NCBI GenBank assembly: GCA_019693395.1
Contig: JAAMXP010000948.1
Location: 1-54,895, forward strand
Source of the DNA: Ettlia oleoabundans
Lineage: Eukaryota > Chlorophyta > Chlorophyceae > Chlamydomonadales
Direction of reading: 5' to 3'
Length of the DNA: 54,895 bases
The position numbers and the translations under genes were made by a program. Of this stretch, positions 26,674-40,667 are shown piece after piece; positions within the stretch are counted from its first letter, which is position 1, and each line of letters opens with the position of its first letter. The notes beneath the pieces were generated by a model. It saw only the letters and a list, made by a program, of their open reading frames with translations. It searched no databases and was not told the DNA's origin.

Positions 26674-29301
26674 TCGTATGCATGCGTCACTGTTACTGCT
26701 TCGGTGTTTGCCGAACTGCTTTGGGGTGTAATGCGGTAAAGTGCTCTCACATATGGTACCTAGCTTGGTTCATGCAGGCATCTCAGGACACCTTTCATGG
26801 CTTCTGGCGACTTCCACTCGGACAGTTGCCGTTCGAGCGCCAGCCCAGCACATCTCGCCCAGTCGGTGTCCGTCGGCCTGCCGCGAGTTGATGCACCAGG
26901 ATTTGCTGGCGTTTCCAGCATGGATCTTTTGCCTACTTCGTCGCAAGCACTTGCAGAGCCACAGCAGACTGGCCATCAACAGGAGTGTTTGACTGCCAGC
27001 TGCGCCATGGAGGCAGGGCTTCAGCTGATGCCCGCTCGGATTTGCCCAGCCATGATGGCTGGCAACCTTATTTGCAACGATCCAGGCTGCTTTAAAGCCT
27101 CTACACAGCGCCCGGCATACCTCGACTTTGTGAATTCACAAACTCTTCAGTATCATTTGGTGCATGAGGCGCTGGCTCATCAATCGCAGCTGCACGCTGC
27201 AAGCGTCTTTGGCGTCAAGGAGTAGTGCTTTCAGGTATGCTGGTTATTGTCGATGTTGTCGATGTTGGTGGTCACTGATGCCTCCACTCATCCACGATTG
27301 CCATATGAGCATTGAAGACATTGTAGCAATACTGCCTTACACGCTGCATTTCTTCCAAGCTTTTTGCAGCAGCGACAGCAGCCTTTTAATATGACTGACA
27401 ACAAACGGCCCTCCCAGTCCTTTGAAACCGCAACGAGGCGCTTCTGTATGTTTGCGACGCTGCTGGCAGTTCGGCCGTGAAGCTCATTCAGCAACATCGT
27501 TGTCTTACCGGCACCCCATACGATGCGATGCACCACAAGCAGTCAGTGTTCCTGCTTGCGTAGAGCATCACCCCATGCAACTTTGTTGGTGTCATCTGCC
27601 TTCTGCTTGTAGCCTTGCTGGCTGATGAGTTCACCCCTACGTCACTGTAACTTTACTTATAATTCCTTGTGACATGCTCCCTCCCTTTGGCATTGCAGTA
27701 TTCTTGCTTTCTTACTTCAACTTCTCTGCCTACCGCGCTGCATGTTTCCGCCGACCCCTGCTGTTGCCAAGCTGGCACCACCTTGCCACCTTTTTGGGCT
27801 TTAATTGAATTATCTGCCACCACAAAGTCCCTAAATCACGCGAACTCTCAGTTCTATTCTGCAAAGTTGCTGGTGATCCATTTGACTCGTATGTTGGTTC
27901 GTGTCTTTGGACCCAAGCGGCTCTTCACTTTTGAAAAACTCCCCAAACATCCAAATATTGTGCTCGTCTCGTGCCCCTAGACACATCTCCCCCACCCCAC
28001 CCCATCCCAAAAGATTCAGAAGGTGTTGCAGTTCCATGTTATGCACACTGCCCTTTAGCGCCCCAAGGATCCTACGAGTTTGATTGTCGTGTGTTGTGAA
28101 GGTGAATAGTGTGATGCATTTAATGTCTTATGGGCTACAACAGGCTCGATGCAAATGTTTTGCAATGACTTGCAAAGGTTGACGATTGAGGGATGTGGCA
28201 GACTGGCGGTTGCTGCGTGACTGATGATATGCAACAAGAAACAATTAGTTTGATGTTGCCACCCTATGCTTTGAACTAGCAATGCCAACCAACTTTGATA
28301 GGGTTCTTTGCAGCATCTTCATATGTCAAGCCGGTCCACCACTGGCAATCAATACAGGCAAGGGATGGTACTTTGCTGCTAATGCATGCATGACATTGGG
28401 AAGGGCAACCAAGAGTCACAGATTACACATCTGGTAGGTGGCTGCGGGAAGCGGGAGACACATGTATTGTCCGATTGACAGCCAACTGTCAATCGCTGTA
28501 GGTCCATTGTGGTGCACCGAGGTACCTTGCTGTCACCTTGGTTGCAAGTGAGAGAGAGAAAGAGGAGACATCAGGCATCCTGCCAACACACGGAAAAGCC
28601 ACACAAAAACATACCTCGCGTTGCACTGGCAGGGCTGAGCGCACTGGCACAACTCCAGCTTTAGATGGTCAAAGTGCACAGCAATTTTTAGGTAAAAACT
28701 CCAACTCATCCCACGCTGTCTTCCCACACACAGAAATAAGTAGGGCCACTCAAAGTGGTGCGACGGTGGGCCAGGCAGTAACGGCGGCGCACCGCTCCTG
28801 CGCTTTAGACGGTCTTCGTTTTGTATTGTCAATTGGATTTGCAGGAGGGTGCCTTCACCTCACGGATGGACGTGGATGTTGCAACATCTAGGAGGATACG
28901 TACTTTAATCATTGAGCTAGGGATAAACATGCACCCAACTATCGAAATTGCCAATGTCAAACACAACATTGGCGGCGGCTTGGGGAGGGATGGTTTGAGG
29001 AAGTGGTTCACAATGGGCACTCGCTACTGGTGTGGTGAATGACCCAACGAACGCATCACTTACCTTTGTTGTTGGGAAACACGGGTTTACATGGCATCCT
29101 GTGGCGCGCACCTGCTGCGGGACAGTACTGCCTACTGCTGCGTGTGCAATGGCCACAAAAAGTCTGTATGCTGCAGACATCTATTGAGCTCGACTTCCAG
29201 CTTGCCCTGTGTCACTCCCGCTTGGCTATTGGTTCATAGCCGGTCCCTATCTGTAACTGCAGTTGTGCGCGGCTCCCGACAGCTGCCGCAAACCGGCCGG
29301 G
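26674..29301. other. Long gap, 2.6 kb, mostly without a recognisable gene
   Basis: 26797-27225 is an open + frame of 142 codons (Ser/Ala/Gln-rich) that may be a further exon or 3' UTR of the kinase-like gene. TGTAA at 27646-27650 marks a likely 3' end. From about 27650 to 29250 the base composition is less GC-rich and frames are short (under 100 codons). A + frame at 28821-29042 and a - frame at 28829-29020 overlap each other, and neither matches a family I know. The last part is the CDKB promoter and 5' UTR. Confidence 0.4.
27646..27650 (+). terminator. Candidate poly(A) signal of the kinase-like gene
   Basis: TGTAA 970 nt after the stop at 26673, or 420 nt after the end of the downstream open frame at 27225. 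The shorter distance favours an extra coding exon. Confidence 0.4.
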
Positions 29302-31843
<2,542 letters not shown>

Positions 31844-32120
31844 ATTGAGCGTTGAAAACTTCGAGCCCAATATCAGGCCAACTCTTCTGTACAATGTGGG
31901 AACACTGCTCTGCGAGTCCTGCCACCCGGAATCGCCGGGTGTGCATTTACATTTATCTGAATGCAGTGCTGAAATAGTGCACTAAGGAATTAGGCTGCTA
32001 TGACCTGCTGAGCAGTGTGTCAGCAGCGGTTGAGCTACTCCCTCGAACACTGTGTCATTACGCAATCGAACCGCTAGAGTTACACAGCTGTTGTTACTCT
32101 TTAAGCCTCCTCCGCCATTA
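31844..32120. terminator. Convergent 3' ends of CDKB and the auxilin-like gene
   Basis: TTACA at 32080-32084 (TGTAA on the - strand) fits the auxilin-like gene (stop 32121). No TGTAA was seen on the + strand for CDKB in this interval. Confidence 0.4.
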
Positions 32121-35100
32121 TCAAGCATCAAACTTGCCCCAGGCCGCCTTCAGCACATGGAACACCATGTCGGCTGTGGCAACCTGCTCCAAGCTGCCCC
32201 CCTTCTGCTTCACCTTGTCGGGGTGCACTACGAGGTTGGCCTTCATATACGCCCGCTTCACCTGCAGTCAGGCAGAATAAAGTGACCGCAACAACGGTGA
32301 GCACCAGATAGGTGCTGCAAGTCCATCAATTGCCGCCAAACTCGACCCGTGCAACTGAATTGCGGGCAGGTCCCGGATTCAACTAGGGGATACTGTAACT
32401 GCCTGTTGCAAATAATCACACCCAGGCACACACCTTGTTGCTGTCGACCATGTCCGCCATACTCGGCGGTGTCCAGCCGCTGCCTTCCCACAGCACGGTG
32501 TGTAAACTGGCCAGCAGTGCACGTATGTTGTCCTTCTTGCCAGCTGTCCACGCATCAATTTTGGGCTGCAGAGTCCCCCTGAGCTCAACTTTGCCTGATT
32601 TCTCAGCGGCTTCTGCTTCATCCCGGGCCCGCTTCTCTGCCAGCTGCAGACAGGTGGCAAGCAGGTGTTTCGAGAAGTATTGTGTGGGCAAGAGATTCAT
32701 GTGGAAAAGAGGAACTGGCGATCACGAACCAAGTACATGCGAGTTAAAAGCAAGGAACATGGATCTTGCCGCCTGTGGCAACAATCCGATATCATCACAG
32801 CACACCTGACGCATCATGCGTTCATGTTTCTCCTGAATGCGTCGCTGCCGCAGCGCACGACGCTCCTCTGGCTCATTGGCATTTCTGCAACCAATGTCAT
32901 CCATCTACATAAAACGCACACCCCAAACATGTGCAACTCAGTGTTTTATATATTTCAGCGCTGCATGTACAAGGGCTGTGCAGAAAATGTTAAGCAACGG
33001 ACTGCATCCAAGCCAACATTGCAATACCACAAGCTGAAAATGCGATGCAACTGCCCGCCAGAAGGGAGCCCGTGACAGTAGCCACTCTCACCTGAACATC
33101 CTGGTATAGCTCACTAAATCCAGCAGTGTCCACAGTGGGCAGGTTGACCCCTAAGTCGATCATGCTGTCCAGCCCTGTAGGCTTTGTAGCAGCAGCCCTA
33201 ACCCCACGATGCCGGCCTTGCGTGCTTGTAGGTTCATGCTTGCTGCTGCTGCTTGGCGGCACCACTTGTTTGGAAGGCAAAGTGAAGAGGTCATCAATGT
33301 GGGCAGTGTTGCTGGCCGCTGTTGACATGGCCCCAGCCTCTTGATCAGGGCCAATGCCATTGAAGCCAAGCAAGTCATCATCTGCTGCTGGTGGCGGTGA
33401 CACGGAAGGTTCGCGGATGCTGCTGCTGGCGCCAGAAGCGGCATCCATCCATAGGAGGTCTTTGGCAGCTGCTGCGGGCGTGTGCTGCTGCTGCTGCGTC
33501 TGCGGTTGGTGCCGCGGTGCTGATGGCTGTCTGGCCAGCCTATCTTGTGTGAACAGCTGATCATAGCTGGGAGGTTGCTGGTCCGCCTGTTCTCCCGAAG
33601 CTGCCATTTGCGACTTGCCTGATTCGCTTGCTGTTACTGCCGCAGAAGCAAGAGGGGGCATTGCACCGCTGTGACTGCGTTGCTCATTATGGCTGCATTC
33701 ATTGAAGCCCGCACCAAGCTCAGCCTTAGCGCCCTGCTCAGGGTCCCCTGGTGCTTTGCCAGATGGCATGTGCCCCTGCCCCTGCTGGTGTTCTGGACCA
33801 GAAGCAGCATACCCATCATATGCCGGGCTTTGCATGTAGCTATCACCAAGCACCGACTCATCTAGGATCCGCTGCAGTCAACGGCAACACACAAAAATGG
33901 ACGGTCATCCGCGTGTCAACAACAACCGTGATAAAAGCCCTGAGAACATTAGCCCCTCACTAAGTCCCAGGAAAGGCTCAGCCCACTGAACACTTCTGCT
34001 CCTAGCAGAAACCATAGATAACCACTTGCCACCCCGCCAATATACCTGCACCGCCAATCTGTCATCCTCAGTCATGGCACCTAGTGCTGCCGAGCGGCTG
34101 TTGGGCGAGATCCGCACTAGCTGCGCTGCCCAGTCGTAATGGAAGGGCTCCGGTACACCAGTACCAGGCACTGGCCGCCCTGCATTGAGCAGGCAAGGCC
34201 AACCAGGCAAAGCAATGCACCCTCTAAAAGCATTCAGCAGATAAAGCAGTTAACGCCCCTGCAGTTTAAAATCTCTATTCATTAGCAGGCAGCAAATCGA
34301 ATGGGAAACAGGCAGCTAAGAGCCAGCACATCTGATGCCCCCAGTGCACAGACCGGCAATGCTGGGCCAAAGCGGACAAACAGAACTCCCGCAGAGTGCT
34401 GGTCAGAGCACCAACCCACCTGCTGGTCCAATGTTGCTGCTGCCGCCACTACTGCTGCTGCTGTGGTGCTCTAAGCGTTGCTGCACCTGCGTGACTAGCG
34501 TCTTGCTGGCTTTCATAAACCACTTTGTGCCGCTCTGCAGCGCTTTGGCAGCCTTTTGGCTTAAGTCGTTAACAACTTCCTTTGCATTTTGGGACGGCTG
34601 CTGATAAATGTCGGCCTGCAGGACACCGGTGGGTGGCCTTGCACGATGTTCCCGCTGCGGCAAACAGCCAATGTCAGCAGACGTCCGCAGCCCATCCTCC
34701 AACGGGCTACTGCCAACCCCCTGCGGTTGTTGCTGCTGCTGCCTTGCCTCGCTGGCCCTAGGTGGCAGTGTACCTGCCATCGCACCTTCCCCTGACTGGC
34801 CATAATCAAAAACGCGATAACGTGATTGACTAGAGGGAGCCTGAGCAGCCGGGCTGGCAGGCCGCTCAAAACCAAAGCTCATGCCAGCGCGCACACCTGC
34901 TGATTCCGGCCCCTGCTGGCTGGCTGCTGTCGTAGCAGAGCCCGGTTGCATGCCAGTGTTCTGCATCGGGCTGGCAGAAGAAGCGGGCACAGGTGCAGCT
35001 ACCTCCTGATCCACAGACCCAAAAAAGTCTCCAAAGTCTGTGGACAGACTCTTCTCGGTTGCTGCTGCAGCAGGTTGCTCCTGCTTGTGCTTCTGCTGCT

Positions 35101-36162
35101 GGGGCTGAGAAGCAAAACCAGCTAGGAACCCATCATCAATGTCTGCCACTGGCGCTCCTGCTCCGGCGCTGTCGCTCACGAAGTCCTGCACCTTCCTGCT
35201 GCTAGATCCTGCTGGCGGCGGCCCTCCAAACATCGCAAAAGGATCCTCATCCACGCCGGGTGTTGCCGGTGTTGCAGACGAAGCAGGAGCTACCACTGGT
35301 ACCACTGGTGTCAGATGTGATGGGGACGAGACAGAAGCGGAAGTTGCAGGCTTAGGGGGCGATCCTGTGCCTGTGCCATGCTGCCGCATCGAGTTGCTGC
35401 CTCTGCTGGCCTTTGGCAGCTCGCCCAGCAAGTCGTCAAAGGCACCTGCACACCAAGCCCGCAAAAGACTGCTTGGTCCCTAAAATAGCTGGTAATGGGG
35501 AACTGATTGATTCTCAGTTTGAAAGTTTTGTAAAAGGAGGATGCTAAGACATTGCATTAACCGCCCTGGTTTCCTGCCACATTAAAGATCGTTTTAGGGC
35601 CCTATACAGTGAGATGCGCAAGAACAAAGCAAGCCACAAGCCACACCTGAGGCAGGTGTCGCGCCCAGGCTGCTCAAGCTGCTGCCGGAAGGTGATGGCT
35701 GCAGTGCCCTGCATTAGCTTTTCAGCAAAAGCGAGGAGATAGGCAGCATATGGCATAGGTTAGAACTCTGCCAACTGGTCAGCCAAAATGTTGCGGCAAT
35801 GGCATCTGGCGGCAACCGCACCGGCCCTGCGCCAGGGAGGGACTGGACCGCGACTTGTTCATGTGCTCCGAATGCTCCATGGCCAAGGCATGACTGCCGC
35901 CGGGGGTTGCCGAAGGGATCGAGGGCCCCGGTGGGCGGGGAGGGCTGCTACTGTGCGGCTGCGCTCGGAGAGAGGCGCTGCTCGACACAGCGCTGCTTCC
36001 TTTGGCTTTCAAGTCATGTAGACTTGGTTTGTTGAAGCCCTGAATACCCGCCAGCAGAGAGTCCAGCCCTGAACTACCTTTGTTGGAGCCCATTGCGAGA
36101 CCCACGCTCTCCACAAGAGCCGCAATGGTCGTGGAGTGTGCAAACAACATTTGCGCACCCAT
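32121..36162 (-). CDS. Auxilin-like clathrin-uncoating J-domain protein
   Basis: Auxilin-type proteins recruit HSC70 through a C-terminal J domain to strip clathrin coats. Exons on the - strand: roughly 36162-35822 (start and end unsure), 35445-34430, 34179-34046, 33871-33092, 32884-32806, 32643-32434, 32261-32121. The long N-terminal part is disordered (Gln/Ser/Ala/Pro) with acidic short motifs such as FDDLLGEL, DPFAMFGG, DFGDFFG, DDLLGFNG and IDDLF, of the kind that bind clathrin and adaptors. Then comes a coiled-coil charged region (ALRQRRIQEKHERMMRQ|LAEKRARDEAEAAEK). The J domain has VVHPDKVKQKGG (HPD) and ends VLKAAWGKFDA. The join 33092 to 32884 is out of phase by two bases, so a small exon is missing; CCCTT at 32971-32975 is a candidate. 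The start could also be ATG 36093. Confidence 0.8.
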
Positions 36163-36284
36163 CTGCTTACTCAGCCTCCAACGTGGCAACTTAGAGGAGG
36201 GAGAGGGAGGGGGTTGTGCACTTCACCTTTAATCTGCAACCTGCATTGTTTTGTAGTGCTCCAGGGGCTCGTTCCGTCCACCAA
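36163..36284. promoter_or_regulatory. Divergent promoter region of auxilin-like gene and glutaredoxin
   Basis: About 120 bp between the proposed start codons (190 bp if the later auxilin ATG is used). The two genes must share a compact divergent promoter, or their 5' UTRs overlap. Confidence 0.35.
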
Positions 36285-37217
36285 ATGTCTCTTCTTCTGC
36301 TTGCCGGCCATATCAGGCTAGTAACCGCACGCGCAAGCGCCGCGCGCAGCACCAACGCGAGGCCTCAAGCGATCAGGCGCATCACAGTGGGTGAGTGGGA
36401 GTGCGCCCCTGTATGAGGTTATTTGTGGTGGTGGTAGTCCGCTGCCGCCCGCCAAGTCAGTCTCGCTGTGCTTGAAGCGGTTTGTTCTGCAAAACCGCAA
36501 AAATATTTTGATTATTGGGGGACAAGGGTTATGAGCAGTGCAGGCCTCACTAATGTCAACACCTTAATTGTGTGATAATGTATATGCTGCAGCGGCCCCG
36601 CGCCCGAGCCCCCGCCAGTTCAGTGTGCGAGCAATGTCTGCCAGCAATGACTATGCGGCAATGGTGAAAGACAAGGTTGCGCAAAATAAAGTGATGGTCT
36701 TTTCAAAGACTTACTGCCCATGTGAGCAAGCATGTTGCCCGTGCAATTCCACGCAAAACATCACAGTTCTGCTTCCTGCATTGTCCGGCATAACTGCCAG
36801 TCCCAATCGCACTTATGCGCCATCGTCACCGTGTGCGACTTGCACCCCCTGCCCCTTGCAGACTGTTCTGAGGTGAAGGGCCTATTCCAACAGCTGGGTG
36901 TGCCAGCAAAGGTGGTAGAGCTGGATGACCTGGCAGATGGCAGCCAGGTGCAGGAGGCCTTGTCCGAAGTCACAGGACGACGCACTGTGCCTCAGGTGAG
37001 CGCATATGGCATGTGGGATATGCAAAACAAGCGTGTGTGACCTGAGCCGCCCAGATAGAGGCTAACGTTTACTGGCTACTGTGCGTCGTTTGCCCGGTCC
37101 CCGCCTGTGCAGGTCTTCATTGACGGCCAGCTTGTGGGAGGCTGTGACGACACGCTTGCAGCTCATAGCAGCGGCAAGCTGAGCAAGCTGCTAGAGCAGG
37201 CAGGAGTAAAGGCATGA
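36285..37217 (+). CDS. GRX: Plastid-type class I glutaredoxin (CPYC)
   Basis: Thiol-disulfide oxidoreductase that uses glutathione to reduce disulfides and remove glutathione from proteins. Exons: 36285-36390, 36593-36721, 36862-36995, 37113-37217; 157 aa. The first ~50 residues (MSLLLLAGHIRLVTARASAA...) look like an organelle transit peptide, rich in Ala/Arg/Ser with one acidic residue at most. The active site is KTYCPYC (Cys77, Cys80). Other marks are RRTVPQVFID (cis-proline) and GGCDDT (glutathione-binding GG). The tyrosine codon of CPYC is split T|AC by intron 2. A second ATG (Met50, MSASNDYAAM) would give a short cytosolic form. Plastid rather than mitochondrial targeting is inferred. 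Confidence 0.9.
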
Positions 37218-37794
37218 ATGCCAGGTGCCTGTCCGTACAAAACCCAGCCACCTGATAGTGAAGTCAGCATCGGCACGTTGCGGTAAAATACAGTGAGCGT
37301 TCCGCGAGCTGTTGTGTTGCGGTGCCGGCACCCTCGGCAACAACATACCAGCGTCACGAGGTGTTTGTTTTATTGCTTGTAGTTCTCCATGTTACCCACA
37401 AACGTATTGCTGCTACGTATTCTCGCAAAGGAAGGCTTGCAAGGTTAATGGAATTATTGTAGGCATCACAACTGTTCCGACTGAGTCAGCCACAGCATGA
37501 CGCCATAGCAGGGCTTAGTCTTTACTTACAATTCATTCGCATTTCGCTGATGGGACACCCGAGTGCTCTTCAGAACAGTTTCTTTGCAGCACTCCTTCCT
37601 AACTTTGGGCCTGCAGACAAAAGCGTTCTCGCCGACACTGTATCGATCAGGCGTAATCAAACTGACTGTGAGGTACCCTACTTGTGTCTGGAGACCCCCG
37701 TACACCAATTGGTCGGCCCGACAATTGACCCTCCGCGCTACTCCGAGGGGGCGGGTCTGCCGTCCTGCAGCGGCGAGAGCCCAGTCGCCATCCC
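37218..37794. other. Gap between glutaredoxin and RAD9
   Basis: 577 bp holding the glutaredoxin 3' UTR and the RAD9 promoter. No supported reading frame and no TGTAA was seen on the + strand. Confidence 0.4.
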
Positions 37795-40254
37795 ATGTCG
37801 GTCCGTTTCACGCTGGTGGACAGGCAGCTCAAGCTGATCAAGCACGGCCTGCAAAGCTTACAGAAGATTGGCAATGAGCTGCTGCTGGAGGCCTTGCCTG
37901 CCAGGGTGAGCACCTGCCGCAAGCAGGCATGTTGCACGCAGGCCATGCCTTGCAACGCTGATGCTCTTGCCATGCATCACCTCTCTGACATGCATGCACC
38001 CTGCAGATTGTACTAAGGGCCATAAACTCGTCCCTAAGCGCCTACCTGTCAGTCACATACAACGCCAGCTTCTTTGACAGTTATGACGTGCTGGACTGCA
38101 ATGTTGTGCAAGCTGGGCTGCTGATGAAGGTGGGCAGGCGGTAGCAGGGCTACACTCTATTATCCTTAAGTACGTCTTGTTGCAGCCAGAAACTGTAAAA
38201 TAGCTTGATCTTGCTTTGCAGAGCCACAGCTTCCTGTCACCTGCCCAACTGCCCAGGCTGCTGCTTGCTGCAATATGTTCCCTTCTCCCCGGCTGCAGCA
38301 CGTGCTGTCGGTTTTTCGGACGCAGAAAGCGAGCAAGATATTGTTCGACCTGAATACAACCAGCTGCAAGGCTACGATCACCCTTCATTGCGAGAATGGT
38401 TTGTGTGTTTACGTAATCTGCACTATCACCCTTGTGATCAGGGAATGGGATAGACAAGTTGCATCCAGCCACCATCCCTGTTTGACTCCCTGGCACCTTG
38501 GCTATCATCAGCACTGACCTCGCCCATTGCCTGCTGCCATGCAGGGCTGGTGAAGAGCTACAACCTGCCCACGATGGATTCAGAGATACTACAGGCCACC
38601 GTGGACAAGCGGCAGTTTGCGGTGCGGCTGACGGCTGAGACGCCTGCCATGTCACGCCTGTTGTCCAGCTTCCACACGGGGCTGGAAGAAGTGACCATTG
38701 TGGCGCTGCCAGATGGCAGCCAGCTCCCCGTGCACGTCAACAGCTTCATCGACCCGCAGAAAGGTGAGGAGCCTGGGAGTGCTGGCACATTTGCTAGATG
38801 GATTGTACTTGATCTGCTGCCATTGATTGAATGTGTACCAATGATTCACTCTGTGGATTTACTCCAGATTTGACTTGTGCCAACAACGCAGGGCACGTGG
38901 ACAAGTCCCTGTACACTTCAGTGCAAGTTGAGCCCTCTGAGACGTTTCTGACCTACGTCAACACTGCAGGTAGGCTGGATGCCCCCCTTTCTTGCGTGTT
39001 CCTATGTCGTCAATCTGCAGCGAGCGCAATCAATGAGCCGGTGAACTTACTCCAGTTGGCCGCGTGCCCTCCTACAGATGAGGTTACTGATGTGACTGTG
39101 AACGTGAAGGACTTTAAGGCGATGCTGAGCCTGTGCGAAAACCTTGGGACCCACATTAGGCTGTGCTTTGATAGCCCTGGGAACCCGCTGGTGGCAGAGC
39201 CACAATTCCCGCAAGTGCATGGCCAGGTCAGTCGCTTGAGTACCGAGGGTCCATGGAGTCAACAGCCACAGGCAGCCAGTGACGTGGTGGGGTGGCAGCA
39301 ACGGCTGTGCATGAGTTGCGCCGTGCTGCCGCACCGGCTGTGCTTACTGGGCCGTGGAACATTTGCACGAGCCATGCTGTCTGACCAACGTTTACAATTG
39401 ATCATTTGCTCTGGACAGGTAGAGGCATGTGTTAACCTCGCTAATGAACAAGTTCTATACTGCTATCCCGCTGCTCAGCACCCATATCTGTTGCATGCAG
39501 GATGTCGACTATGAGGCAGAACTGATTCTTTCCACACTCTTAGAAAGCCACGCGGGTGCCGCAGCAAATGGCGGTGGGGGTCGCTTTGCAGCCAATGGCT
39601 TGGTTGCAGCAGCTGGCGAGTTGCGAACGCCAGGCACCATTGGCATTGATAGCCCTGCAGGGGACGGTGTGCCCACAGCCGCAGGAAGTGGCAGGGTTAG
39701 TGGCCGGACGGCAGAGCTGGGCTTGTCACCTGCTCCAGGATTGCCAGGCCGGACATTTTCTGGCGCCACTGTTGCAAGGCCCACCTCAGCTGGAGCAGCA
39801 GGTGTGTGGCTTTCAGTGCCGACCAAAGGCAGCATACAGGAAGCTCCTTACCATTGGTTTAAGGTTTTGAATAAACAACATTGCATTGTGATGTGCAGGA
39901 CACTCACGTTTTGCTCAGGAGGCAGCGCATGCCGGGCAACACATGCACGGCCAGCCATATGCCGGCGAACAGCATCTGCCAGCAGCACAGCAGCAGCAGC
40001 AGAAGGCGACTGACCCAGAGGAGCAGCAGGTCCAGAGGAGTCGGCCCTCTGGGCTGGTGGATGATGGGTCATTGTGGGCCACCACTGGCGGGCCCCGACA
40101 GCAGTCTGTGCTTGATCCCCTGGGTGGGGATGCAGGCCCGATGATGATGGAGCAGCAAGAAGTGTCGTGGGATGATGAAGAGGGAGGCGGCATTGGCTCG
40201 TCCCCTGATGAGCCCATACCCATGCCCACTTTGGCGCCTGGTGCGATTATCTAA
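37795..40254 (+). CDS. RAD9: RAD9, subunit of the 9-1-1 checkpoint clamp
   Basis: RAD9 forms a PCNA-like ring with RAD1 and HUS1 that is loaded at damaged DNA and activates ATR signalling. Exons: 37795-37905, 38007-38129, 38299-38398, 38545-38763, 38892-38969, 39078-39226, 39501-39801, 39899-40254; 478 aa. The first ~270 residues follow RAD9 domain order: LKLIKHGLQSLQKIGNELLL, VLRAINSSLSAY, GLLMKHVLSVFRTQK, ITLHCENGLVKSYNLP, VTVNVKDFKAMLSLCENL, IRLCFDSPGNPL and ELILSTLLES. The last 200 residues form the expected disordered tail (Gly/Ala/Gln-rich, ending EEGGGIGSSPDEP...), where checkpoint kinases act in other species. The acidic SSPDEP segment resembles a TOPBP1-binding phosphosite; that is inference. 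Confidence 0.93.
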
Positions 40255-40667
40255 TCAGCATAACTCGGGATGACAACCCAGCAAATGAGCCATAGATACT
40301 GGTCCGTCAGGACCGAACTGCACTCGTCGCTCCCAGATGATTGACTGTGTTTGACTGATAATTACTGTTGTTACAGCAAGTCCAATGTACAAGTTGCGCA
40401 TACACCTCTATCATGTGGGTGGGTGTGAGGGGTGGCGCAGATGTTTGGCAAACATGCTCTGGTTGGCAATGTGGTACAACAGCAAGCCGGCCTGTCGCAA
40501 GGCGTTTAATGCCAGTCCTGCCACCGCAAGAGCTACCTAAAAACGCCGGGAAGCGAGTGCGTTGGTGATCTGCATATGTCAATTGTGTCAAGTTTAGAAC
40601 GCTGCAGCGCTGATTTGCAGCAGGAAACAACGGCAGCCATGCTGCGGCCGCGCCGAGCCGCCAGGCC
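40255..40667. terminator. Convergent 3' region of RAD9 and UBE2C
   Basis: TTACA at 40371-40375 (TGTAA on the - strand) fits UBE2C (stop 40668), giving a ~300-nt 3' UTR. No + strand TGTAA follows RAD9 here. No coding sequence was seen. Confidence 0.45.

Noticed and set aside
28829..29042. Small overlapping frames on both strands before CDKB
   Set aside because: Each lacks homology and codon bias; they probably arise from chance in the promoter.
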